The notes under the pieces: generated by a model
Told to the model about the DNA's origin: nothing
The model's database searches: none
The model's input: the letters and a program-made list of their open reading frames with translations, nothing else
Position numbers and translations under genes: made by a program
Shown: positions 1 through 6,597 of the stretch, one piece after another
Numbering within the stretch: the first letter of the stretch is position 1
Layout: every line of letters begins with the position of its first letter
Assembly (NCBI GenBank): GCA_964574495.1
Contig: CAZNNT010000006.1
Span: 1 to 29,108, forward strand
Direction: 5' to 3'
DNA from: HO2-45-28 sp964574495
Lineage (GTDB): Bacteria > Patescibacteriota > Minisyncoccia > HO2-45-28
Length of the DNA: 29,108 nucleotides

Positions 1-16
1 CCGTCTATAAAAACTA

Positions 17-48
17 TGCCGCGAATTTCGCGGCACTTTTATTTTTTT
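17..48 (+). terminator. Intrinsic terminator of a gene left of the window
   Basis: Perfect 8-bp stem (TGCCGCGA at 17-24 with TCGCGGCA at 28-35), a 3-base loop, then a T-rich tail at 37-48. It ends a + strand transcript whose gene lies outside the window. Confidence 0.8.
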
Positions 49-87
49 AATCCAAAGACCCTTAGTTTAAGCCATTTTTTTATTCTA

Positions 88-116
88 TTGACATATGGTT
101 AATCTCTTGCTATAAT
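88..116 (+). promoter_or_regulatory. Consensus sigma-70-type promoter of the small membrane protein operon
   Basis: TTGACA at 88-93, 17-base spacer, TATAAT at 111-116, with a TG (108-109) one base before the -10, so both an extended -10 and a full -35 are present. The predicted start near 123 gives a leader of about 50 bases carrying GGAGGA at 161-166 ahead of the ATG at 174. Confidence 0.85.
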
Positions 117-173
117 TACATTGGAAAGTTAAGCGGCGCGCGCTACAAAACCCCGTTTTCGGAGGAAGACAAT

Positions 174-431
174 ATGCCAACAACCGATAAGCGCCATAGA
201 ACCGTCTTACTTGTGATTTTTATGATTTTCTTTCTAACACACGGCATGATCGCATACTTGTCGTTCAGTGAGGCAATAAGGCTGACTCCGGAAGAAAGAT
301 TTTTTTCCTTCGCAATCCCCATCTCAGTTCTCGGGACCTTGGGCTTAATGACGTCTATCTGGGCCTTGGTGCATCTGGTCTTTAACGGGAGACGCTCTGA
401 AGAAAAAATCCAAATGGAAGAACCTTTATGA
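174..431 (+). CDS. Small two-helix membrane protein, unknown function
   Basis: 85 residues. I do not recognise a family. A basic N-terminus (KRHR near residues 6-9) leads into a hydrophobic helix at about 11-30; a second helix lies at about 45-69, followed by a charged tail rich in R, E and K. This fits a small inner-membrane protein with both ends in the cytoplasm. The start is well set: GGAGGA at 161-166 is 7 bases before the ATG, downstream of a consensus promoter. It is the first gene of a two-gene unit; the second gene starts 44 bases after its stop and is also a small membrane protein, so the two may work together. No metal-binding or catalytic motif is visible. Confidence 0.75.
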   Translation: MPTTDKRHRTVLLVIFMIFFLTHGMIAYLSFSEAIRLTPEERFFSFAIPISVLGTLGLMTSIWALVHLVFNGRRSEEKIQMEEPL

Positions 432-475
432 AAAGTGTTTGACAAAAAACAGAAAAAACAACGGGAGACAACGCT

Positions 476-730
476 ATGCTCAGAAAAATGTTTAGCTTGG
501 AAACAAGAGCGTGGTCAGCGGGATTCTTCAATGTGCTGGCCTGGATTCTGCAGGTAGTGGAAACCAGCAGGACAGGGACTGCGCCCGCCATTGGGTTTCT
601 GTTGATGGGTGCCTATATCCAGTTGACTTTTGCACAAATCGGCTGGAAGGAAAAAACGTGGGGGCAGTTCTGGGGAATGACCGTCGGTGCCACACTAACT
701 TTAACAGTTCTTGTGTTGAGGTTCATGTAG
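476..730 (+). CDS. Small three-helix membrane protein, PQ-loop/SemiSWEET-like layout
   Basis: 84 residues with hydrophobic segments at about 14-28, 37-55 and 64-83. The order of features (a helix ending in LQVVETSRTGTA, a second helix, a short basic loop, a third helix) resembles a single PQ-loop repeat as in SemiSWEET sugar transporters, but the PQ pair reads LQ and I cannot confirm the family. GGGAG at 463-467 precedes the ATG by 8 bases. It shares the promoter at 88-116 with the upstream gene and is followed by a strong terminator at 755-789. Other reading frames over the same bases have no comparable start signal. Confidence 0.7.
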   Translation: MLRKMFSLETRAWSAGFFNVLAWILQVVETSRTGTAPAIGFLLMGAYIQLTFAQIGWKEKTWGQFWGMTVGATLTLTVLVLRFM

Positions 731-754
731 TAAAAAATGAGCGCTAGAAACAGC

Positions 755-789
755 GCCGCGGGGAAAACACCCCTCGCGGCATTTTTTTT
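755..789 (+). terminator. Intrinsic terminator of the small membrane protein operon
   Basis: GC-rich stem: GCCGCGGGG at 755-763 pairs with the segment ending CGCGGC at 775-780 (one G-T pair), followed by a run of Ts from 782. It lies 24 bases after the stop codon at 730. Confidence 0.85.
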
Positions 790-790
790 A

Positions 791-856
791 CCCCCACACC
801 AATCTGGCAATGGCGCTTTTAAGCGCGTGAGAAAAATTGCCCGATTGGTGTGGGGG
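791..856. repeat. Large 21-bp inverted repeat between convergent operons
   Basis: 791-811 (CCCCCACACCAATC...) is the reverse complement of 836-856 with one mismatch (position 805). The 24-base interior holds a smaller GCGCTTTTAAGCGC-type hairpin. It sits directly after one terminator and just before a perfect palindromic terminator, so it may be a third terminator or a residue of a palindromic element. Confidence 0.75.
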
Positions 857-867
857 TTTATTTTCTC

Positions 868-905
868 AAAACATTCCAACATTCTGCAGAATGTTGGAAT
901 GTTTT
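868..905. terminator. 38-bp perfect palindrome, bidirectional terminator
   Basis: Each half is AAAACATTCCAACATTCTG read from either end, with no mismatch and no unpaired centre. It is A-rich at one edge and T-rich at the other, as expected for a terminator working both ways. The stop codon of the transketolase C-terminal gene (904-906, - strand) overlaps its right edge. Confidence 0.8.
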
Positions 906-1911
906 ATTTCCTTTTTATTACTCTGCGAGCCGCCTCAATTATGTGTTTGGGCGACATTCCAAAATGTTTTATAAGTTCGTTTGGCTCGCCGGATTCGCCG
1001 AAACGATTGCGAACTCCCACAAATTCAATGGGAACCGGGTAATTTCTCGCAATAACTTCGGCTACGGCCGAGCCCATTCCCCCATTTATTTGATGCTCCT
1101 CAACAGTTACTAAACATCCGGCGTCTTTAGCCGCTTTCAAAATAGTACTCTCATCCATTGGTTTTATCGTGTGATTATTTATTACGCGGACTTTAATCCC
1201 TTTCTTTTCCAATTCTGCCGCGGCCAAAAGCGCGTTATGCGTAAGCGGCCCGCAAGCAATAATCGCCACTTGCAAAGGCATCGCCTTTGCATCCCAGAGA
1301 ATTTCGGCGCGGCCTACTTTAAACGGAGTTTTATCGGTCGTAAAAACAGGCGTTTTTTCTCTAGCAAAACGCAAATAAACCGGCCCTTCCAAGCCAGCGG
1401 CCTCTATAGTCGCCTTTTTTGCCTCCACTGCGTCACAGGGCACAATGACGGTCATATTGGGAATTACGCGGGTTATGGCGATATCTTCAATCGCCTGATG
1501 AGTCGCGCCGTCAGGACCTACCGAGACCCCGGCATGCGCTCCGGCAATAATGATATGACGTTCATTATAAGCAACGGTCGTCCGTATCTGCTCCCAATTC
1601 CTGCCGGGACTGAACATAGCGTAGGAAGAAATGTAAGGAATTTTTCCGGCGGCAGCCATACCCGAAGCTACTGAAGCCATATTTTGCTNNNNNNNNNNNN
1701 NNNNNNNNNNNNNNNNNNNNNNNNNNNNNNNNNNNNNNNNNNNNNNNNNNNNNNNNNNNNNNNNNNNNNNNNNNNNNNNNNNNNNNNNNNNNNTTTTATT
1801 TTTCTTGCCCGCTGCCACCAAGCCCTCGCCATATCCGTTTCTCGTCGGCGCCTGCGCGACTTTTTTTAAATCCAAAACCTCTTTTACTAATTTTGATTTA
1901 ATATTTATCAT
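904..1911 (-). CDS. tkt: Transketolase, C-terminal subunit (contains assembly gap)
   Basis: 335 codons including 35-36 unknown ones. It supplies the pyrimidine-binding and C-terminal domains of transketolase, which moves two-carbon units between sugar phosphates in the non-oxidative pentose phosphate pathway with thiamine diphosphate. Visible landmarks: PTRNGYGEGLVAAGKK near the N-terminus, QNMASVASGMAAAGKIP just after the gap, HAGVSVGPDGATHQAIEDIA, then a transketolase C-terminal fold. Just before QNM the codon reads NAG, compatible with GAG, the conserved catalytic glutamate of the EQN motif. The 105-base gap keeps the frame and matches the usual family spacing. The start ATG overlaps the stop of the N-terminal subunit gene by 4 bases, which suggests coupled translation into a two-subunit enzyme. 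Confidence 0.92.
   Translation of the reverse strand: MINIKSKLVKEVLDLKKVAQAPTRNGYGEGLVAAGKKNKXXXXXXXXXXXXXXXXXXXXXXXXXXXXXXXXXXXXQNMASVASGMAAAGKIPYISSYAMFSPGRNWEQIRTTVAYNERHIIIAGAHAGVSVGPDGATHQAIEDIAITRVIPNMTVIVPCDAVEAKKATIEAAGLEGPVYLRFAREKTPVFTTDKTPFKVGRAEILWDAKAMPLQVAIIACGPLTHNALLAAAELEKKGIKVRVINNHTIKPMDESTILKAAKDAGCLVTVEEHQINGGMGSAVAEVIARNYPVPIEFVGVRNRFGESGEPNELIKHFGMSPKHIIEAARRVIKRK
1689..1793. other. Assembly gap of 105 N inside transketolase C-terminal gene
   Basis: The run of N is a multiple of three and the flanks stay in one frame. The missing part should encode the segment leading to the catalytic glutamate. Confidence 0.99.
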
Positions 1912-2761
1912 TGGTGCTCACTCTTTATCCTGCCCCATAATGTTCTTAATTCTTTAAGCGCTTCAATACCCTGTTTGTCTTTTGGAAATCTGTCCTCGGG
2001 ACCTTTACCGGGTGGGTTGCCGTGCCAGCGAAAATCGCGCTCCATATATTCCACGCCTTTTCCGGGAATGGTGTGCGCGATAATCATTGTCGGCTTTTCA
2101 TAAACCGCTTTGGCTTCGTCAATCGCCGAGTTCAATTCCTGAAAATCGTGCCCGCCAACTTCAATGACATGCCATCCGAACGCTTCATATTTGGCGCGTA
2201 GCGGCTCAAGCGGCATTATATCTTCGGTATTGCCGTCTATCTGGATATTATTTCTATCCATAATCGCGACCAGATTCCATAATTTTTCACGGCCCGCGAG
2301 CATAGCCGCTTCCCAAGTTTGGCCCGCGTCATGTTCGCCGTCAGACATCAGGCAGTACACAATATTTTTCCTGNNNNNNNNNNNNNNNNNNNNNNNNNNN
2401 NNNNNNNNNNNNNNNNNNNNNNNNNNNNNNNNATGCGGTGAGGATGCCCCTGCAAACGCGTACCCAATTTGCGAAGCGTTTTTGTTTCTTTAACCGGAAA
2501 ATATCCGGCATGAGCCATTGCGGCGTACTGCACCGGACAAATGTGGCCGTTGGAAAGCACCAGCCGGTCGCGCTCGAACCAATCCGGCTTTTTTGGATTA
2601 TGACGCAAAACATGAAAATACATCAGCGCAAAAATATCGGCCATGCCCAAAGGGCCGGCCGAATGGCCCGACCCCGCTTCAATAAGCGATTCAATCAAAG
2701 TTTGGCGAATTTCATTCGCTTTTTTTTCTAAAAATTTTACTTTATCCTCGTGAAGATGCAT
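1908..2761 (-). CDS. tkt: Transketolase, N-terminal (TPP-binding) subunit, interrupted by an assembly gap
   Basis: Encodes the diphosphate-binding domain of a split transketolase. Before the gap are AGSGHSAGPLGMADIFALMYF and DRLVLSNGHICPVQYAAMAHAG; after it RKNIVYCLMSDGEHDAGQTW and DRNNIQIDG, the family's thiamine-diphosphate/Mg binding region. The flanks lie in different frames only because the gap is written as 59 bases, which is not a multiple of three. Family proteins as I recall them have about 35-40 residues between HPHR and YC..SDGE, so the real gap is probably longer than written. I therefore treat it as one intact gene, not a pseudogene. The ATG at 2759-2761 lies 10 bases after the rpe stop, and the 3' end overlaps the C-terminal gene by 4 bases. 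Confidence 0.9.
2374..2432. other. Assembly gap of 59 N inside transketolase N-terminal gene
   Basis: The size is not a multiple of three and the protein flanks need a frame change across it, so the number of N is a scaffolding estimate, not the true distance. Confidence 0.97.
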
Positions 2762-2771
2762 AAAATAGCTG

Positions 2772-3428
2772 TTAGCTTTTAGTTATCGCCGACTGTAAAT
2801 TTTTTATTGCTTCTTTTGGGTCCGTAGATCCGAATATCGAGGAAGCCGCCACTATTATATTTGCCCCGGCCTCAACAAGTTCTCCGGCATTATCAACGCC
2901 GACCCCGCCGTCAACTTCTATTATACACTCGGGACAGGCCTGCCGTAAGGCGCGAATTTTATCCGTAATCTCCGGCTGCATTTTTTGTCCGGCAAGACCG
3001 GGATTAACTCCTAAAATCTGAATCAAATTAACCGCGTCCCAATACGGTTTGGTCTCAAGCCAGGAGGTTTCGGGCTTAATCGCGATGCCCGCCTCAATGC
3101 CCGCTCCGATGCATTTTTGGATAATAAGTTTGGGGTCATGCCCGGCCTCAATATGAAAAATAATTCTACACACGGGCTCAAAGAGCCAATCGTCAATTCG
3201 GCGGTCAATGTCGGAGATCATTAAATGAAGTTCAAGGTCAAAAATCGTCTTGAAACCGACTAGGTCCTTCGGGTCATGCCAAATTGAGTTTTTGGTAAAA
3301 GTGCCGTCGGCAACGTCAATATGGACATATTTAATGCCGAATTTTCGCATGAATGGCTCAAGCGAGCGAACGCGCCTTTCTATTTCCTCAAAATTATCGG
3401 AATTAATAGCTGGAATGAATTCGGGCAT
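2772..3428 (-). CDS. rpe: Ribulose-phosphate 3-epimerase (divergent)
   Basis: 218 residues, normal length for this TIM-barrel enzyme, which interconverts ribulose 5-phosphate and xylulose 5-phosphate. Family marks in order: YVHIDVADGTFTKN (metal-binding His and catalytic Asp), LELHLMI (second His), HIEAGH, GIAIKPET, ILGVNPGLAGQKM and IEVDGGVGVDN (second catalytic Asp), then a phosphate-binding AASSIFG. Several positions differ from the common form: DVADG instead of DVMDG and GVNPGLAGQ instead of TVNPGFGGQ, so it is a divergent member but with the key acids and histidines kept. It lies between the exported-protein gene and transketolase, feeding xylulose 5-phosphate to the latter. A -10-like TAAAAT lies exactly 6 bases before the ATG with no Shine-Dalgarno. 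Confidence 0.88.
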   Translation of the reverse strand: MPEFIPAINSDNFEEIERRVRSLEPFMRKFGIKYVHIDVADGTFTKNSIWHDPKDLVGFKTIFDLELHLMISDIDRRIDDWLFEPVCRIIFHIEAGHDPKLIIQKCIGAGIEAGIAIKPETSWLETKPYWDAVNLIQILGVNPGLAGQKMQPEITDKIRALRQACPECIIEVDGGVGVDNAGELVEAGANIIVAASSIFGSTDPKEAIKNLQSAITKS

Positions 3429-3440
3429 AAACTTATTTTA
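3429..3440 (-). promoter_or_regulatory. Putative leaderless promoter (-10) of rpe
   Basis: On the - strand TAAAAT (3440 to 3435) is followed by 6 bases and then the ATG. The -35 region is only T-rich. The terminator at 3461-3488 separates rpe from the gene upstream, so a promoter is needed here. Confidence 0.5.
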
Positions 3441-3460
3441 CTAAAATTTGCCGAAAAAAT

Positions 3461-3488
3461 AAAAAGCCGGCGATCTTGCTGATCGCCG
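3461..3488 (-). terminator. Intrinsic terminator of the exported-protein gene
   Basis: Perfect 8-bp stem (3481-3488 with 3468-3475), 5-base loop, and on the - strand GGC followed by TTTTT (3465 to 3461). It lies just after the stop at 3504. Confidence 0.82.
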
Positions 3489-3503
3489 ACACAAACAAAC
3501 GCG

Positions 3504-4073
3504 CTATCTTTTCGGGACAGGAAATTTTCCTAAAATCTCTCTATCCGCGCCATTCTTTTCAGAAACAAAGAGGCGGGCGTCAACGGCAAACGGCAGAGGG
3601 GAAAGTTCCGGATAATCCTTGCTCTCGGAAGGAGAAATATCGGGATAATCTATTTCAACATATATTTTTCCGCCAGCAAAAGCGGCGTACGCGCATTCGG
3701 TTCCGTCTTCAAGCTTCAGCGCCCAGCGATATAAAAACACCTCGCCCCCTTCACCTCCAATATAAAATGTGTAGAGGAATGTCGAATCAACTACCCCAGG
3801 AACCATTAAACCGCCCTTATCAACCCAGGGCGGAGGCGCCTCTCCCGGATAACGCCATCCTTTTACCGCGATAAATCTGTCCGAGTCCTTAAAAATTTCC
3901 GTTTCGTCAGACATGGCCAAAACGAGCTTGCTTGTGTCGGGCCTGGAAGCCGGCTTTAATTTTTCACAAACGCGGGCGACTGATTTCTCATGCGAGGCAG
4001 CAACACCGCTCGTAAAAAGCATAGCCACAAAAAAAACAACAAACGCTCCGGCAAGACCTCTGAAAGATTTCAT
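3504..4073 (-). CDS. Exported protein of unknown function
   Basis: 189 residues. I do not recognise the family. The N-terminus is a clear signal peptide: basic start (MKSFRG), hydrophobic core at about 8-24 and SGVAASHE as a likely cleavage region. The mature part is mixed charge with many aromatic residues (FLYTFYIGG, VFLYRWALKL), suggesting a beta-rich secreted domain; a single cysteine remains near residue 36 and another near 127. GGAGGA (4087 to 4082) stands 8 bases before the ATG, and a TTGACA promoter lies inside the end of rpiB. With its own promoter, ribosome site and terminator it is an independent unit placed inside the sugar-phosphate gene block. Confidence 0.8.
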   Translation of the reverse strand: MKSFRGLAGAFVVFFVAMLFTSGVAASHEKSVARVCEKLKPASRPDTSKLVLAMSDETEIFKDSDRFIAVKGWRYPGEAPPPWVDKGGLMVPGVVDSTFLYTFYIGGEGGEVFLYRWALKLEDGTECAYAAFAGGKIYVEIDYPDISPSESKDYPELSPLPFAVDARLFVSEKNGADREILGKFPVPKR

Positions 4074-4109
4074 TGCTTTCTTCCTCCTTAATTGCGGAAC
4101 TCTTTCGTC

Positions 4110-4138
4110 AGGATATTAAAATGAATCTATTTTGTCAA
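4110..4138 (-). promoter_or_regulatory. Promoter of the exported-protein gene, inside rpiB 3' end
   Basis: On the - strand TTGACA (4138 to 4133), 17-base spacer, TATCCT (4115 to 4110). The rpiB stop codon lies in the spacer. Confidence 0.65.
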
Positions 4139-4562
4139 TACGTCTTTTGTGCCTCTCTTCACCGGAAAAAGGCGTCTCAAGCCAAACTTTGACTATGCGT
4201 TTTGCCGTCTCCTCATCAATAAATCTTGCTCCCAAAGATAAAATGTTAGAGCCGTTATGTTCGCGCGACAGCTTCAAGATTTCTTCTGGCCCTCCGTAAT
4301 ATACCGCCGCTCTTACGCCTTTTACGCGATTGGCAACCATCGCTTCGCCCTGTCCCGAACCGCCAAGAACAATCCCTTGACTGCGCTCGGGGTCGGCGGC
4401 CACGGCCTCAGCGGCCTTGCGAACGAAATCCGGATAATCATCTTGTTCATCATATTCAAAAGCGCCGTGATCTATAACTTCATGCCCTAACTCCTTCAAA
4501 AACAACTTAAGTTTTTCTTTAAGCTCAAATCCGGCATGATCCGTTGCCAGATGAATTATCAT
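4116..4562 (-). CDS. rpiB: Ribose-5-phosphate isomerase B
   Basis: 148 residues from the ATG at 4562, which overlaps the GAPDH stop by 4 bases; an in-frame ATG further upstream would add 18 residues inside GAPDH and was not chosen. GGAGG stands 7 bases before the chosen start. It interconverts ribose 5-phosphate and ribulose 5-phosphate. The N-terminus has ATDHAGFELK with the Asp-His pair, followed by LGGSGQGEAMVANRVKGVRAA and REHNGSNILSLGARFI. The E. coli enzyme has a catalytic cysteine where this has glycine; the GGSGxGE form is that of the Mycobacterium tuberculosis type, where the glutamate is reported to act as base. It can thus be expected to be active. Confidence 0.92.
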   Translation of the reverse strand: MIIHLATDHAGFELKEKLKLFLKELGHEVIDHGAFEYDEQDDYPDFVRKAAEAVAADPERSQGIVLGGSGQGEAMVANRVKGVRAAVYYGGPEEILKLSREHNGSNILSLGARFIDEETAKRIVKVWLETPFSGEERHKRRIDKIDSF

Positions 4563-5572
4563 AGGTAATCCTCCAGCGCCTCCACATGCTTCAAAAGCAT
4601 GCTGCCGTATCCCCATTCATTGTCATACCACGAGAGAACCTTGACAAGATCGCCGTCAACGACGCGGGTGAAATCCAAATCCACGATTGAGCCGTAGGGC
4701 TCGCCTAAAATATCTGCGGAAACCAGCGGTTCTTCGCAAACGCGCATTATGCCTTTCCATTCAGGGGACTTGGCGGCTTTTCTGAAAATATCATTTATTT
4801 CTTCAGCCGAAGTTTCGCGGCCGGCAACAAAAGTAAAATCAATAAGCGAACCCGACAGCACCGGTACGCGCATGGCAATTCCGTCAAACTTGCCTTTCAT
4901 AAAAGGCGCGGCTTTAATCACGGCTTCAGCCGCCCCCGTGCTTGAGGGCACGATATTGACTGCCGCGGCCCTTCCGCGCCTGAAATCTTTTTTAGCCGGA
5001 CCGTCAACCAAATTTTGGGACGCCGTATAGCCGTGGACGGTATTCAAAAGAGCTTTTTTTATGCCCGGATTTTGCATCATTATGGCCGTAATCGGAGTCG
5101 CGGCATTAGTGGTGCAGGACGCGTTGGAAGTAATGCGGGACTTTTTAATCAGCTCCGTTCCGACATTGGGAGTAAAAGTTACCGAAGCGTTATCATCTTT
5201 GGCGGGCGCGGTAATGACCACTCGTTTTGCGCCGGCATCCAAGTGGGGACTGGCTTTTTCAAAAGAATCAAAGACCCCCGTGGACTCAACAACCACGTCA
5301 ATATCCAATTCTTTCCACGGAAGATTGGCCGGATCCTTTTCCTGAAAAAACCTTATCTCTTTGCCGTCAACCACAATATGATGCTCATCGTCAATTTTAT
5401 GGCCGACTTCTTTGTCGTATTTGCCGTAAACAGAATCATATTTTAATAAATACGCCAAATTTTCAACGCTGCCCAAATCATTTATGGCAACGACTTCAAC
5501 ATTTTTATGGCCGAACGCTTGGCGGAAAAACACGCGCCCAATCCTTCCGAAACCGTTTATTGCTATACGCAT
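4559..5572 (-). CDS. gap: Glyceraldehyde-3-phosphate dehydrogenase
   Basis: 337 residues, full length. It oxidises glyceraldehyde 3-phosphate to 1,3-bisphosphoglycerate. The N-terminus INGFGRIGR is the nucleotide-binding loop; Asp32 (INDLGS) is the residue that usually favours NAD over NADP. The catalytic cysteine is Cys153 in SNASCTTN, with His180 in HGYTASQNLVDG as its partner; SWYDNEWGYG lies near the C-terminus. The segment before the active site reads TPNVG rather than the common GVNH, a modest divergence. It is first in a block with rpiB, rpe and transketolase. A TATAAT lies 6 bases before the ATG. Confidence 0.97.
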   Translation of the reverse strand: MRIAINGFGRIGRVFFRQAFGHKNVEVVAINDLGSVENLAYLLKYDSVYGKYDKEVGHKIDDEHHIVVDGKEIRFFQEKDPANLPWKELDIDVVVESTGVFDSFEKASPHLDAGAKRVVITAPAKDDNASVTFTPNVGTELIKKSRITSNASCTTNAATPITAIMMQNPGIKKALLNTVHGYTASQNLVDGPAKKDFRRGRAAAVNIVPSSTGAAEAVIKAAPFMKGKFDGIAMRVPVLSGSLIDFTFVAGRETSAEEINDIFRKAAKSPEWKGIMRVCEEPLVSADILGEPYGSIVDLDFTRVVDGDLVKVLSWYDNEWGYGSMLLKHVEALEDYL

Positions 5573-5587
5573 AATTCCATTATATCA
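5573..5587 (-). promoter_or_regulatory. Extended -10, predicted leaderless promoter of GAPDH gene
   Basis: On the - strand TGATATAAT (5587 to 5579) is a TGn-extended -10, followed by 6 bases (GGAATT) and the ATG. No good -35 is seen; the upstream bases are the 8-bp repeat tract. Confidence 0.7.
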
Positions 5588-5594
5588 AATGTCT

Positions 5595-5634
5595 AAAGGT
5601 TTAAAAGTTTAAGGGTTTAAAAGTTTAAAGGTTT
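5595..5634. repeat. Five tandem 8-bp repeats (AAARGTTT type)
   Basis: Units AAAGGTTT, AAAAGTTT, AAGGGTTT, AAAAGTTT, AAAGGTTT in direct succession between the trxB stop and the GAPDH promoter. No terminator hairpin is seen for trxB here. Confidence 0.85.
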
Positions 5635-5648
5635 TATTATAAAAAGTT

Positions 5649-6581
5649 TCATTTTCCTTTTTTCAATAAATAGTTATAAGCCGCAAGCGCGGCCTTGACC
5701 GCGTCACCCGCCGAAATGTTGTTTTGCTTGTAGGGGTCGTCGGTAATGTCTCCGGCGGCATATATTCCGGGAACGCTAGTTGAGCCGTGTTTGGAATCAA
5801 TGACAATCTGCCCGAATTTATCCAATTCAGCCAGGTCTTTAACCATTTCCGAATTTGGAATTGAACCTATTTCCACAAACACGCCGTCTAAAGCCAATTC
5901 TTTTTCTTGGCCCGATTTGCGGTTTTTGTATTTAAGACCCGTTACCATTTTATCTCCCGAAATTTCAACGGCCTCGGCGTTTAAAATTATTTCTTTGAGT
6001 TTAGGATTTTTCTTAATTTCTTCGGCTGTTACGGGGTCGCCCTTAAGCGCGTCTCCGTATTCCAAAAGATAAATTTCCGAAGCGTAAGGAAAAAGATCCT
6101 GAACCGCTTCCAGCCCCGCGTTTCCTCCGCCTACTACGGCTACTTTTTTATCGGAAAATAACGGGGCATCACACGTTGAACAATAGGCCACTCCCCTGCC
6201 CTCAAATTCTTTTTCTCCCGGAACGCCGAGTTTCCTGCGTCTTGCGCCCGCAACGACAATAATCGTTTTGGCGTTATAGATATTATTCTTATCGGTTTCA
6301 ATATTAAAATCGTCTCCGGCCTTTTTAATCTTAATTGCCTTTTCCGGCATTTTTATTTCAACCGTGTCCGAATAGACCCTGACATGCTCTTCAAACTTTT
6401 TAGCAAGGTCAAAGCCCGAGATAGAGCGTTCGCCTATCCAATTTTGAATATCGTCTGAAACAATTGATTGCCCGCCGAACGACTCGGTAATTAAAAGCGT
6501 CTTTAATTTTTTGCGCGCCGAATACACCGCCGCCGCCGTCCCAGCCGGCCCTCCGCCAATAATGACAACATCGTAAAGCAT
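5649..6581 (-). CDS. trxB: Thioredoxin-reductase-family flavoprotein (AhpF reductase-like)
   Basis: 310 residues. FAD-binding VVIIGGGPAGTAAAVYSAR at 5-23, redox pair Cys134-Ser-Thr-Cys137 (AYCSTCDAP), second nucleotide-binding GGGNAGLEAV from 151, and a C-terminal YAAGDITDDPYKQ FAD motif. Thioredoxin reductases that use NADPH usually carry HRRxxxR after the second Rossmann strand. Here the segment reads LLEYGDALKGDPVTAEEI, much closer to the reductase part of AhpF, which uses NADH. So it probably reduces a thioredoxin or peroxiredoxin partner, perhaps with NADH; the partner is not in the window. It follows the DsbA-like gene by 16 bases and probably shares its transcript. Confidence 0.88.
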   Translation of the reverse strand: MLYDVVIIGGGPAGTAAAVYSARKKLKTLLITESFGGQSIVSDDIQNWIGERSISGFDLAKKFEEHVRVYSDTVEIKMPEKAIKIKKAGDDFNIETDKNNIYNAKTIIVVAGARRRKLGVPGEKEFEGRGVAYCSTCDAPLFSDKKVAVVGGGNAGLEAVQDLFPYASEIYLLEYGDALKGDPVTAEEIKKNPKLKEIILNAEAVEISGDKMVTGLKYKNRKSGQEKELALDGVFVEIGSIPNSEMVKDLAELDKFGQIVIDSKHGSTSVPGIYAAGDITDDPYKQNNISAGDAVKAALAAYNYLLKKGK

Positions 6582-6597
6582 AAATTTTTGAAAAAAA

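Noticed and set aside
1171..1674. Long open frame on the + strand opposite transketolase
   Set aside because: Antisense shadow without start signals or recognisable protein features; the - strand is clearly transketolase.
2348..2433. Frameshift or pseudogene in the transketolase N-terminal gene
   Set aside because: The frame change coincides with a run of N of arbitrary length; the flanks are conserved.
4563..4616. 18-residue extension of RpiB
   Set aside because: It lies inside GAPDH; the inner ATG has GGAGG before it and gives the normal family N-terminus.
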